From contig NZ_BCTJ01000002.1 of NCBI RefSeq assembly GCF_001571225.1, positions 62,001-126,000 of the forward strand: DNA of 64,000 nucleotides, read 5' to 3'. The translations under genes and the position numbers were made by a program. Positions 52,394 through 61,257 of the stretch are shown here, piece by piece. Positions within the stretch are counted from its first letter, which is position 1. Every line of letters starts with the position of its first letter. This DNA comes from Hydrogenophaga palleronii NBRC 102513 (GTDB lineage Bacteria; Pseudomonadota; Gammaproteobacteria; Burkholderiales; Burkholderiaceae_C). A model generated the notes under the pieces. The model made no database searches. It saw only the letters and a program-made list of their open reading frames with translations, and was not told the origin of the DNA.

Positions 52394-53872
52394 ATGACAG
52401 CAGGCATCACCGGATACGGCAGCTACATCCCCCGGCTGCGCCTGAGCCGCCAGGCGGTGGCACAGGCGAATGCGTGGTACGCACCGCAATTCGCCGGCCG
52501 CAAAGGCACACGGTCCATGGCCAACTGGGACGAAGACAGCATCACCATGGCCGTGGCCGCGGCACGCGACTGCCTGGGCGCGGGCGACGACCGCGGACAC
52601 ATTCGCTGCCTGCAGCTGGTCTCCAGCACGCTGCCGTTTGCCGAACGGCTCAACGCTGCCGTTGTGAGCGAGGCGCTCACCCTGGGCGAGGGCGTGGAAG
52701 CCAGCGACCTTGGTGGTTCGATGGGTGCGGCCCTGAGCGCGCTCGCGGGCGCGGTGGACCGGGTGAACGCGCGTGACGGCGATGCGCTGGTGATTGCAAC
52801 CGACCACCGCAAGACCCGCGCCGCCAGCCCACAAGAGCTCGACTATGGCGACGGCGCTGCCGCGCTGACCATCGGACGCGAGAACGTGATTGCCGAATAC
52901 CTCGGAGGAGCCACCCTGACGGTGGATTTCGTCGACCACTTCCGCATGGCTGGTGAAGAGATCGACTACCACTGGGAAGAACGCTGGGTGCGCGACGAAG
53001 GCATCGGCAAGCTCGGCCCGCGCGCCATTGCGTCCGCTCTGCAGAAAGCGGGCGTGGAAGCCGCTGCGGTGGACCACTTCATCTTCCCGACAACCTTCGC
53101 CAAGATGGATGCACAACTCGCCAAGGTCTGCGGCATCCGCGCCGAGGCCATTGCAGACTCGCTCGCCGCCACGGTGGGTGAAACCGGTACACCGCACGCG
53201 CTGCTCATGCTGGCGGCGGTTCTGGAGCGGGCGCAACCCGGGCAGCACATTTTGCTGGCGCAGTTTGGCAGCGGGGCGCAAGCGGTGGTGCTGCGCGTGA
53301 CGCAGGCCATTCAGGCCTTCCGTCCCGCGCGGGGCGTGTCGGGTTGGCTCGCGCGCGGTGTGGAAGAAAAGAACTACACCAAGTTCCTCTCGTTCCGCGA
53401 GCAGTTGCGGCTGGAGCGCGGCATGCGCGGCGAGCAGGACCGCAAGACCGCGCTCAGCACCGCCTACCGGCACCGCACCGCCATCCTGGGCCTGGTGGCC
53501 GGGCGCTGCGAGGTCACGGGCGCTGTGCACTTCCCACCTTCGCGCATCTCGTATGACCAGGGCAAGCCGCTGCAGGACACGCAGAAGCCGCACAAGCTCG
53601 CAGAGCGCCGCGGGCAGGTGTTGAGCTGGTCGGCCGAATCGCTCTCGTTTCACCGGGCGCCGCCCCACCAGTACGGCCAGGTCGACTTTGTCGGCGGCGG
53701 CCGGATCCTGATGGAATTTACCGACGTGGCCAAGGGCGACGTCGCCTCGGGTACCGAGGTCGAGATGAGTTTCCGCATCAAGGACATCGACGAGCTGCGT
53801 GGCTTCACGCGCTATTTCTGGAAAGCCACGCCCGTGGCGTCTGGCGTCGACACAACCGCATCGAAGGAGTAA
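52394..53872 (+). CDS. HMG-CoA-synthase-like domain fused to a DUF35 OB domain
   Basis: The 492-residue protein has an N-terminal thiolase-fold domain of the HMG-CoA synthase/KAS III type (about 1-330; GITGYGSYIPRLRLSR, NWDEDSITMAVAAARDCL, DYGDGAAALTIG). A C-terminal DUF35 OB-fold domain follows (about 365-485; VTGAVHFPPSRISYD, GGGRILMEFTDVAKGDV, FRIKDIDEL). The catalytic Cys is missing (Asp near residue 105 in EASDLGGSMG), the His-bearing loop reads FIFPTTFAK, and only one of four zinc-ribbon cysteines remains (GRCEVTG). The thiolase gene follows at 3 bp. This recalls the archaeal thiolase/DUF35/HMG-CoA synthase complex, but the domain is probably a scaffold or a new enzyme. Confidence 0.85.
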   Translation: MTAGITGYGSYIPRLRLSRQAVAQANAWYAPQFAGRKGTRSMANWDEDSITMAVAAARDCLGAGDDRGHIRCLQLVSSTLPFAERLNAAVVSEALTLGEGVEASDLGGSMGAALSALAGAVDRVNARDGDALVIATDHRKTRAASPQELDYGDGAAALTIGRENVIAEYLGGATLTVDFVDHFRMAGEEIDYHWEERWVRDEGIGKLGPRAIASALQKAGVEAAAVDHFIFPTTFAKMDAQLAKVCGIRAEAIADSLAATVGETGTPHALLMLAAVLERAQPGQHILLAQFGSGAQAVVLRVTQAIQAFRPARGVSGWLARGVEEKNYTKFLSFREQLRLERGMRGEQDRKTALSTAYRHRTAILGLVAGRCEVTGAVHFPPSRISYDQGKPLQDTQKPHKLAERRGQVLSWSAESLSFHRAPPHQYGQVDFVGGGRILMEFTDVAKGDVASGTEVEMSFRIKDIDELRGFTRYFWKATPVASGVDTTASKE

Positions 53873-53875
53873 GCC

Positions 53876-55078
53876 ATGCCCATCGGCATCAAGGACAAAG
53901 TTGCCATTCTCGGCATGGGTTGCAGCAAGTTCGGCGAACGCTGGGACGCGAGCCCGGAAGACCTCATGGTGGAGGCCTACAACGAGGCCATGGTCGACGC
54001 CGGCATCTCGCCCGAGCAGCTAGACGCGGCCTGGTTCTCGACCCACATGGACGATGTGGGCACCGGCCGTGGCGGCACACCCATGGGCATCGCGCTGCGC
54101 CTGCCCAACATCGGCGTGACGCGGGTGGAAAACTTCTGCGCCGGTGGCTCCGAAGCGATCCGCGCCGCGGTGTACGCGGTGGCTGCCGGCGCCTGCGACA
54201 TCGCCATCGCGCTCGGTGCCGAGAAGCTCAAAGACACCGGCTACGGTGGCCTGCCGGTTTCGGCCGTGGGCACCTACATCCCGCAGTGGTACCCCAACGC
54301 GGTGGCCCCGGCCAATTTCGCCCAGCTGGCCTCGGCCTACCAGCGCAAGCACAACGTCGACCCTGCGTTGCTCAAACGCGCGATAGCGCGCGTGTCGATC
54401 AAGAGCCACGCCAACGGCGCGAAGAACCCCAAGGCGCACTTCCGCCAGGCGGTGACCGAGGAGCAGGTGCTCAAGGCGCCCATCATCGCGGAGCCACTGG
54501 GCCTTTTCGACTGCGCCGGTGTGTCCGACGGCGCGGCGGCGGTGATCGTCACCCGGCCCGATATCGCGCGCTCGCTGGGCAAGCACGACCTCGTCACCTT
54601 CAAGGCGCTTCAGCTCGCGGTGTCCAACGGCTGGGAAATGCACTCCAACGAGTGGGACGGCAGCTACGTGCACACAGCCCGCATTGCCGCGCGCAAGGCT
54701 TATGCCGAAGCCGGTGTCCGGAACCCGGCGCAAGAGATCAGCATGACCGAGGTGCACGACTGCTTCTCCATCACCGAGCTGGTCACCATGGAAGACCTGG
54801 GCCTGTCCGAAGAGGGCGGTGCGGTGCGCGATTTTCTCGATGGCAAGTTCGATGCCGACGGCGCCATTCCCTGCCAGATCGATGGCGGTCTCAAATGCTT
54901 CGGCCACCCCATCGGCGCCAGCGGCATCCGCATGCTGTACGAGATGTACCTTCAGCTGCAGGGCCGCGCCGGCCCGCGCCAGCTCAAGGACCCGAAGATC
55001 GGCCTCACCCACAACCTCGGCGGCCAGCCGTCGCAGAACGTGTGCTCGGTCTCCATCGTCGGCCTTGAGGGCGTGTGA
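53876..55078 (+). CDS. SCPx-type thiolase
   Basis: The 400-residue thiolase-fold enzyme of the SCPx/lipid-transfer group has nucleophile Cys in VENFCAGGSEAIRAA (about 88). The HDCF box is in TEVHDCFSITELVTMEDLG, and the second Cys/His in LKCFGHPIGASGIRM. All catalytic residues are present, so it can cleave or form C-C bonds at CoA thioesters. It follows the DUF35 fusion by 3 bp. DUF35 proteins usually pair with SCPx thiolases, so the two probably form a complex. Confidence 0.9.
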   Translation: MPIGIKDKVAILGMGCSKFGERWDASPEDLMVEAYNEAMVDAGISPEQLDAAWFSTHMDDVGTGRGGTPMGIALRLPNIGVTRVENFCAGGSEAIRAAVYAVAAGACDIAIALGAEKLKDTGYGGLPVSAVGTYIPQWYPNAVAPANFAQLASAYQRKHNVDPALLKRAIARVSIKSHANGAKNPKAHFRQAVTEEQVLKAPIIAEPLGLFDCAGVSDGAAAVIVTRPDIARSLGKHDLVTFKALQLAVSNGWEMHSNEWDGSYVHTARIAARKAYAEAGVRNPAQEISMTEVHDCFSITELVTMEDLGLSEEGGAVRDFLDGKFDADGAIPCQIDGGLKCFGHPIGASGIRMLYEMYLQLQGRAGPRQLKDPKIGLTHNLGGQPSQNVCSVSIVGLEGV

Positions 55079-55872
55079 TGACGGGCGCCGTGGTACTGGT
55101 GGACCGTCCCGCGCTGCACGTGGCGCGGCTGCTGATCAACCGCCCCGACAAACGCAACGCCATCGACTTCGATGTGCGCCAGCAGCTCACCGAAGCATTG
55201 GCCGCGCTGCTGGGCGATGCCTCGGTCCGTGCCATCGTGTTCGGTGGTGCACAAGGTGTGTTTTCCGCTGGCGGCGACGTACCCAGCATGGTGGGCCTCA
55301 GCGAAGCGCAGGCGCGCGAACGCATGCGGCACATCCACACTTTGTGCCAGCTGATTGCCGAGGCCGGTGCGCCCGTGGTCAGCGCCATCGAGGGCATCGG
55401 CGCGGGTGCGGCCGTGGGCCTCGCACTCATGGGCGACCGCATCGTGGTGGGCGAGAGCACGAAGATCCTGTTCCCCTTCCTCAAGCTCGGCCTGGTTCCC
55501 GACTGGGGGCAACTGCTCACACTGCCGCGCCGGGTGGGCCTGCCGGTGGCGCGGCGCATCCTGAGCGACGGTGCGCCGGTGAGCGGCGCCGAGGCGCATC
55601 GCATCGGCCTGGCCGACGTGCTGGTGGCCGACGCGCAGGTGATGCCCGCCGCCCTGGCGCAGGCCGCCCAGCTGGCCCTGCTGCCGCGCGAGGCATTCGT
55701 TCGCATGAAAGCACGACTGAACCACCCATCGACCACGCTCGCTGAGGAACTGGCGCGCGAGGAAGAAGACCAGGCCGTCTGCCTGCTCGGCGAGGATTTT
55801 GTCGAAGGGCACGACGCCTATGTGAACAAGCGCAGTGCCGATTTCGTGGCACGGCCAGGAGTGAAACGATGA
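55078..55872 (+). CDS. Enoyl-CoA hydratase/isomerase family protein (second copy)
   Basis: This 264-residue crotonase-fold protein starts MTGAVVLVDRPALHVARLLI. The oxyanion loops are QGVFSAGGDV and GIGAGAAVGLALMG. Like the first copy, it lacks both hydratase glutamates (AAVG, PFLKLG) but has the isomerase-type Asp in GLVPDWGQLLTLPRRVG, as in PaaG. It is probably a ring or double-bond isomerase or a hydrolase. The ATG is chosen over GTG at 55075; it overlaps the thiolase stop by one base (TGATG). Confidence 0.88.
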   Translation: MTGAVVLVDRPALHVARLLINRPDKRNAIDFDVRQQLTEALAALLGDASVRAIVFGGAQGVFSAGGDVPSMVGLSEAQARERMRHIHTLCQLIAEAGAPVVSAIEGIGAGAAVGLALMGDRIVVGESTKILFPFLKLGLVPDWGQLLTLPRRVGLPVARRILSDGAPVSGAEAHRIGLADVLVADAQVMPAALAQAAQLALLPREAFVRMKARLNHPSTTLAEELAREEEDQAVCLLGEDFVEGHDAYVNKRSADFVARPGVKR

Positions 55873-56642
55873 GCGAAGAAGCCGTTCTGCTGCGGCGCGA
55901 CGGTGCGGTGGGCACGGTGGTGCTCAACCGGCCGGAGAAGCGCAACGCGCTCGACCTGACGATGCGCGCAGCCATCGCGGAGGCGGTGCGCGCACTCGAT
56001 GCCGATGCGGCCGTGCGCGCCATCGTCATCACCGGTGGCGGCAGTGTGTTCGCTGCGGGTGCCGACCTCAACCTGCTGGTGGACAAGGGCGCTCAGGACG
56101 TGGCCGATATCGACCTGGGACAGTATTGGGCGCCGGTGGCCGGCTGTGGCAAGCCCACCATCGCGGCGGTGAGCGGCTTCGCGCTGGGTGCGGGTTGCGA
56201 GCTGGCCATGATGTGCGACTTCATCGTGGCCGACGCCAGCGCGCGCTTCGGCCAGCCCGAGCTTGCGGTGGGCATCATGCCCGGCGCGGGCGGCACGCAA
56301 CGCCTGGTGCGCACGCTCGGCAAGCAGGTGGCTTCCATGATGCTGCTCACGGGCGAAATGATCATCGGCGAGCGCGCCCACCAGCTTGGCCTGGTGGCCG
56401 AACTGGCAGAGGACGGGAAAGCGCTGGAGCGCGCCGCTGAGCTGGCGCGCAAGGCCGCGCGCATGCCGCCCAAGGCCGTGAAAGCCACACGCCATGTGCT
56501 GCGCCAGGGCGCCGACCTGCCACTGGATGGCGCGCTGGCGCTGGAGAACCGCGAGTTCCTGCTGCTGTTCGACACCGCCGACAAGACCGAAGGCATGCGC
56601 GCCTTCCTCGACAAACGCAAGCCTGACTTCAAAGGTCAATGA
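55869..56642 (+). CDS. Enoyl-CoA hydratase (both catalytic glutamates)
   Basis: The 257-residue crotonase carries both hydratase glutamates: GAGCELAMMCDFIV and GQPELAVGIMPGAGGTQRLV. It is a genuine enoyl-CoA hydratase, PaaF/FadB type, unlike the two other crotonases of the operon. It would hydrate a trans-2-enoyl-CoA for the 3-hydroxyacyl-CoA dehydrogenase encoded next. Coupled to the previous gene by ATGA; 4 bp separate it from the next ATG. Confidence 0.93.
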   Translation: MSEEAVLLRRDGAVGTVVLNRPEKRNALDLTMRAAIAEAVRALDADAAVRAIVITGGGSVFAAGADLNLLVDKGAQDVADIDLGQYWAPVAGCGKPTIAAVSGFALGAGCELAMMCDFIVADASARFGQPELAVGIMPGAGGTQRLVRTLGKQVASMMLLTGEMIIGERAHQLGLVAELAEDGKALERAAELARKAARMPPKAVKATRHVLRQGADLPLDGALALENREFLLLFDTADKTEGMRAFLDKRKPDFKGQ

Positions 56643-56646
56643 CGCC

Positions 56647-58176
56647 ATGACTACCCCCATCAACGTGAAGCCGCTCACCTTGGGCGTCGTGGGTGCTGGC
56701 GCCATGGGCCGTGGCATCGTGCAGCTGTTTGCGCAGGCGGGCCATCGCGTGCGCTGCTTCGACGCGGCGCCCGGTGCCGCCACCAAGGCGGTGGAATTCG
56801 CGCTCGGCATGATTGGCCGTGGCGTGGACAAGGGCCGGCTCAGTGCCGAAGCCTTCGAGGCGATCCGTGCGAACGTCGTGGCGTGTGCCGGGATGGGCGA
56901 TCTGACCGGCTGCGACGTGGTGATCGAGGCCATCGTGGAAGACCTGGCCGTCAAGCGCCAGCTGTTTGGCGCGCTGGAAGAAGTGGTCGCCGAAGACACC
57001 GTGCTGGCGAGCAACACCTCCTCGCTCACCGTGGCCGACATCGCCGCCGCCTGCCGCCACCCGGCGCGCGTGGCCGGTCTGCATTTCTTCAACCCAGTGC
57101 CCTTGATGAAGGTGGCCGAAGTGATCGCCGCGCTGCGCACCTCGCCGCAGACGGTGCAGACCCTGAGCGATCTGGTCAACGGCGCCGGCCACCGCGCGGT
57201 GGTAACGGCGGACCAGCCGGGTTTTCTCGTCAATCACGCCGGGCGTGGCCTGTACACCGAGGGCCTGCGCGTGCTGGAAGAGCAGGCCGCGTCCCCGGCC
57301 GATGTGGACGACGTGCTGCGCGAAGCCGTGGGCTTTCGCATGGGCCCGTTCGAGCTGCTCGACCTCACCGGCCTGGACGTGTCGAGCAAGGTGATGGCCT
57401 CGATCTACGAACAGTTCCAGCATGAGCCGCGTTTCCGGCCATCGTCGCTGGTGGCGCCGCGCGTGGCGGCGGGCCTGTTCGGCCGCAAGACCGGCGAGGG
57501 CTGGTACACCTACGAGGGTGACACGCGGCGCGCCGCACCACCGCGCACCGTGCCACCGTTGTCCGCCGGCCTGTCCGTGTGGGTGGATCCGCAGGCCAGT
57601 GGCCGCGCGGCCTTGGCCGAACTGATGGACAGCGCGGGCGTCGCGCTCACCGATGACGCGGCGCGCGCGGACGTGTGCTTCGTGCAGCCCTGGGGCGGTG
57701 ACGCCAGCCACGCTGCCGCCAGCCTCGGTCTGGATGCCACGCGCACCGTGGCGCTCGACCCGATGGTGCCGCTGGCCTTGCGGCGCACGCTCATGCTCAC
57801 CGCGCTCACCTCGGCCGCTGCACGCGACAGTGCCTGGGCGCTGCTGGCGGCCGACGGTGTGGCGGTCACCGTCATCAACGACAGCCCCGGCTTCATCGCG
57901 CAACGCGTGCTGGCCACCATCGTCAACATCGCGGCGCAGATTGCGCAGCGCGGTATCGCCAGCGTGGCCGACATCGAGGACGCGGTGAAACTCGGTCTGG
58001 GCTACCCGCACGGCCCGTTGGCCTGGGGCGACCGCATCGGCGGTGCGCGCATCCTGGAGATCCTGCGCACCCTGCAAGCGCAGACCGGCGACCCACGCTA
58101 CCGACCCAGCCCCTGGCTGGTGCGGCGCGTGGCGCTGGGCGTGTCTTTGCTCACGCCCGAGGCAGCGCGCGCATGA
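56647..58176 (+). CDS. 3-hydroxyacyl-CoA dehydrogenase (PaaH-like)
   Basis: The 509-residue enzyme has NAD motif GVVGAGAMGRGIVQLFAQAG. The catalytic His is in GLHFFNPVPLMKVAEV, with the preceding SNTSSLTV. There are two C-terminal 3HCDH domains (about 185-285 and 410-500; DQPGFLVNHAGRGLYTEGLR and DSPGFIAQRVLATIVN). The doubled C-terminal domain and length match PaaH (PaaC) of the phenylacetyl-CoA pathway. It oxidises a 3-hydroxyacyl-CoA to a 3-ketoacyl-CoA for the thiolase. ATGA overlap with the next gene. Confidence 0.94.
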   Translation: MTTPINVKPLTLGVVGAGAMGRGIVQLFAQAGHRVRCFDAAPGAATKAVEFALGMIGRGVDKGRLSAEAFEAIRANVVACAGMGDLTGCDVVIEAIVEDLAVKRQLFGALEEVVAEDTVLASNTSSLTVADIAAACRHPARVAGLHFFNPVPLMKVAEVIAALRTSPQTVQTLSDLVNGAGHRAVVTADQPGFLVNHAGRGLYTEGLRVLEEQAASPADVDDVLREAVGFRMGPFELLDLTGLDVSSKVMASIYEQFQHEPRFRPSSLVAPRVAAGLFGRKTGEGWYTYEGDTRRAAPPRTVPPLSAGLSVWVDPQASGRAALAELMDSAGVALTDDAARADVCFVQPWGGDASHAAASLGLDATRTVALDPMVPLALRRTLMLTALTSAAARDSAWALLAADGVAVTVINDSPGFIAQRVLATIVNIAAQIAQRGIASVADIEDAVKLGLGYPHGPLAWGDRIGGARILEILRTLQAQTGDPRYRPSPWLVRRVALGVSLLTPEAARA

Positions 58177-59024
58177 CAACAACCATCAACATCGAACATC
58201 TTCGCGAGTGGGTCGGCCGCGAGCAGCTGGCCGAGCAGACGCTGGAGCCCTTTCCCTCCGCGGCCCTGAGCGGCCTGCTCGACCGCGCCGCGCCACCCAC
58301 CGTGGGCGAGGCGCTGCCGCTGCCCTGGCACTGGCTGTATTTCCTGGAGACGCCCGCGCGCGCCGCCACCGGCGTGGACGGCCACCCCCTGCGCGGCGGC
58401 TTCCTGCCGCCGGTGCCGCTGCCGCGCCGCATGTGGGCCGCCGGCACCGTGCAGTGCGATGCGCCGCTGCGCCTGGGCGCCGTCGCGCGCAAACGCTCCA
58501 CCGTGCGCAGCGTCGACCTGAAGGAAGGGCGCAGCGGCCCGCTGGTGTTCGTCACCGTGGACCACCTGCTGGAGCAGGACGGCCGCAGCTGCATCCGCGA
58601 AGAGCAGAACATCGTCTACCGCGAGGCCGCCACCGCACCCGCGCCCCTGCCACCGGGGAAGAAGGCCGCTCAAGCCGCGCAATGGACGGCCACGCTGCAG
58701 CCCGATCCCGCGCTGCTGTTCCGCTTCTCCGCGCTCACCTACAACGGCCACCGCATCCACTACGACCGCGACTACGCGGTGCATGAAGAGTTCTACCCCG
58801 CGCTGGTGGTGCACGGGCCTTTGCTGGCCACCGCGCTGCTCGACCTGTTGCAACGAGGCCGCCCCGGTGTACCGGTTCGCTCTTTCAGTTTTCGCGCGCT
58901 GCGCCCCGCGTTCGACACGGACACGCTGCAGCTCTGCGCCGCCGCCAACGGGGATGCGGTTGACCTCTGGACGCAGGATGCGTTGGGACAGGTCGGCATG
59001 ACGGCTCGGGCCACGCTGGGATGA
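58173..59024 (+). CDS. meh: MaoC/FAS1-like dehydratase, probably mesaconyl-C4-CoA hydratase
   Basis: The 283-residue double-hotdog hydratase has a C-terminal catalytic loop FSALTYNGHRIHYDRDYA (about 189-206, His and Asp). An N-terminal FAS1-like half includes PRRMWAAGTVQC. This subfamily (HTD2/Meh) includes mesaconyl-C4-CoA and itaconyl-CoA hydratases, which make citramalyl-CoA. The gene directly after it codes a CoA-ester lyase that could split that product. A mesaconyl-CoA transferase-like gene lies at the operon end, so the assignment rests on family plus context. Confidence 0.8.
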   Translation: MTTTINIEHLREWVGREQLAEQTLEPFPSAALSGLLDRAAPPTVGEALPLPWHWLYFLETPARAATGVDGHPLRGGFLPPVPLPRRMWAAGTVQCDAPLRLGAVARKRSTVRSVDLKEGRSGPLVFVTVDHLLEQDGRSCIREEQNIVYREAATAPAPLPPGKKAAQAAQWTATLQPDPALLFRFSALTYNGHRIHYDRDYAVHEEFYPALVVHGPLLATALLDLLQRGRPGVPVRSFSFRALRPAFDTDTLQLCAAANGDAVDLWTQDALGQVGMTARATLG

Positions 59025-59932
59025 ACGCCATGCACAACGACCCGATCTGGCGTTCCATGTTGTTCGTGCCCGCCGACGTGCCGCGCTTCGTTGATCGCGC
59101 CCACACGCGCGGCGCCGACGCCTGTGTGCTCGACCTTGAGGACAGCGTGCCGCTGGCGCAGAAGGCGCAGGCGCGCCACGCCGTGCCGGGAGCTGCCGCG
59201 GCCATTGCGGCGCGTGGCACGCCGGTGCTGGTGCGCGTGAACCAGCCCTGGGACATGGCCGCGCCCGACATCGACGCCGCCATTGGCCCATCGGTGAGCG
59301 CGCTGGTGCTGCCCAAGGTGAACGATGCCGCCACCGTGCGTCAGGTGGCGCGCCGCATCGACGGCCTGGAGGCGCAGCGCGGCCTGCCCGCCGGGCACAC
59401 GCGGCTGATCGCGCTGATCGAGGACGTGATGGCCCTGCCCGAGCTCGACGCCATCGCGCGTTGCACGCCGCGCATGCTCGGCATGATGCTCGGCCCCGAG
59501 GACTTTTCCGCCTCCGCCGGCATGACGCCGGTGCGCGAGGCGCTGATGCTGCCGAACCAACTGGTGCTGTTCGCCTGCCGGCGCGCCGGCATCCTTCCGT
59601 TCGGATTTCCCGGCTCCATTGCCGACTACGGCGATACCGACGCCTTCGCGCAGACCATCCGCCTGGCGCGTCAGCTTGGCTTCGTGGGCGGGCTGTGCAT
59701 TCATCCCGCGCAGGTGGCGGTGATGAACGTCGGCTTCTCGCCCTCGGCCGAGGACCTTGAAAACGCACGTGGTGCCGTCGAGGCCTTCGAGGCCGCCGCG
59801 CGCGAGGGCCGAGGTGCGGCCGAGTACCGCTCGAAGATGGTCGATCTGCCGGTGGTGCTGCGTGCGCGGGAAACCCTGCGCCGCGCCACCACCACCGCCG
59901 CCCTTTCCACCCAACAGGAGACAAACCCATGA
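59021..59932 (+). CDS. HpcH/HpaI CoA-ester lyase, probably citramalyl-CoA lyase
   Basis: The 303-residue CitE-like TIM-barrel enzyme has DACVLDLEDSVPLAQK (metal Glu/Asp and Arg region), LIALIEDVMALPELDAIA and LGPEDFSASAG (metal site). FVGGLCIHPAQVAVMN is conserved near the end. Family members cleave malyl-CoA, beta-methylmalyl-CoA or citramalyl-CoA. Following the hydratase gene with ATGA overlap, it would split citramalyl-CoA into acetyl-CoA and pyruvate. Malyl-CoA lyase is the alternative. Confidence 0.85.
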   Translation: MNAMHNDPIWRSMLFVPADVPRFVDRAHTRGADACVLDLEDSVPLAQKAQARHAVPGAAAAIAARGTPVLVRVNQPWDMAAPDIDAAIGPSVSALVLPKVNDAATVRQVARRIDGLEAQRGLPAGHTRLIALIEDVMALPELDAIARCTPRMLGMMLGPEDFSASAGMTPVREALMLPNQLVLFACRRAGILPFGFPGSIADYGDTDAFAQTIRLARQLGFVGGLCIHPAQVAVMNVGFSPSAEDLENARGAVEAFEAAAREGRGAAEYRSKMVDLPVVLRARETLRRATTTAALSTQQETNP

Positions 59933-61257
59933 ATACAACAACAACCCCTGCCGTGTACGACGCGGTCGTGATCGGCGCCGGCGCCGGTGGCCTCAGCGCG
60001 GCAGCGCGCCTGGTGGCCGTTGGCCGCAAGGTGCTGGTCGTCGAGAGTCTGGACCGCGTGGGCGGCCGCGCCTCCAGTGAACAGATCGACGGCTTCACCG
60101 TCAACATCGGCGCCATCGCCATCGAGCTGGGCGGCGTTTTCGAGGAGACTTTCAACCTGCTCAATGTGCCGCTGGACGTGCGCGAGCCGAGCCCGGCCAC
60201 GGTGTTCCGCATCGACGGCAAGGTGATCAATGTCGCCAAGGGCGGCTGGGGCATGCTGCTGGGCACCTTCACCAAACAGGCCGCCAAGATCGGCACCAAG
60301 TTTGCCGACGCCCGCGCAGGCGACTTGCCCGAGGCCAAGATGACCACCAAGGAGTGGCTGGCGCAGTACACCAAGAACGACACCGTGCACGCGATCTTTC
60401 GCAACCTGTGTGCGGCAATCTTCGCGGCCAATGCCGATGAGGTGCCCGCACGCGCATTCCTCACGTATTTCGCGGTCAAGGGCGCGTTCAAGCGTTTTGG
60501 CTTCTGCCCGCGCGGCACGGTAGGCTTGTGGAACGACCTGGCCGACGGCATCCGCAAAGCCGGCGGCGAGATCTGGCTCGGCGCACCGGTGTCGGAGCTG
60601 CACACGCAAGCGGGTGCTGCCACTGGCGTGACCGTGATGAAAGACGGCGTGGCCACGCGGGTGCACGCGCGAACGGTGATCAGCAACATCGGCCCGCGCG
60701 CCACGGTCGACTTGCCTGGCGGCGAAGCCTTCGGCGCCGAGTACATCCAGCAGGCGCACGGCGTGCCGCAGCCCTCCGCAAACATCGTCATCAACTTCGC
60801 GACCCAGAAACGCCTGATCGACGTACCCGGCCTGGTCACTTTCGGCAAGACGCGCCGCCTGTGCAACATGGGCGAACTCACGGCCACCTGCCCCGAACTC
60901 GCACCCGCTGGCTGGTACCAGTACGTGGCCTATGCGGTGCCCATTCCCGCCATCGGGCCGTTCGACGAGAAGACCGAAATCGAGGCCGGTCTGCAGGATC
61001 TGCGCGATGAATTCCCCGGCTTCGACCAAGCGAAGATGCTGTCGGTGCGCGTGATGCGCGACGGTTGGCCGGCCCAGCGTTCCTGCGCCGGTTTCGACAT
61101 GCCGCAGACCACACCGCTGGTCAACCTGTGGCACGTGGGCGATGCGGTGAAAGACTATGGCGACGGCGGCACTCAGGCCTGCGCCTACACCGGCCGCGAG
61201 GCCGCGCGCCAGGCCGAAGCCCATCTGAACGCCGCGCCTTTGGAGGTGGTGGCGTAA
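59929..61257 (+). CDS. FAD-dependent oxidoreductase, phytoene-desaturase-like
   Basis: The 442-residue flavoprotein has the N-terminal FAD motif DAVVIGAGAGGLSAAARLVA, the GG doublet in DRVGGRASSEQIDGF, and the C-terminal FAD segment LWHVGDAVKDYGDGGTQAC. The fold is that of carotenoid desaturases and amine oxidases, but no carotenoid gene is nearby. It is coupled on both sides (ATGA and TAATG) to CoA-pathway genes, so it probably oxidises or isomerises a C-C double bond in a pathway intermediate. The exact reaction is unknown. Confidence 0.85.
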   Translation: MNTTTTPAVYDAVVIGAGAGGLSAAARLVAVGRKVLVVESLDRVGGRASSEQIDGFTVNIGAIAIELGGVFEETFNLLNVPLDVREPSPATVFRIDGKVINVAKGGWGMLLGTFTKQAAKIGTKFADARAGDLPEAKMTTKEWLAQYTKNDTVHAIFRNLCAAIFAANADEVPARAFLTYFAVKGAFKRFGFCPRGTVGLWNDLADGIRKAGGEIWLGAPVSELHTQAGAATGVTVMKDGVATRVHARTVISNIGPRATVDLPGGEAFGAEYIQQAHGVPQPSANIVINFATQKRLIDVPGLVTFGKTRRLCNMGELTATCPELAPAGWYQYVAYAVPIPAIGPFDEKTEIEAGLQDLRDEFPGFDQAKMLSVRVMRDGWPAQRSCAGFDMPQTTPLVNLWHVGDAVKDYGDGGTQACAYTGREAARQAEAHLNAAPLEVVA

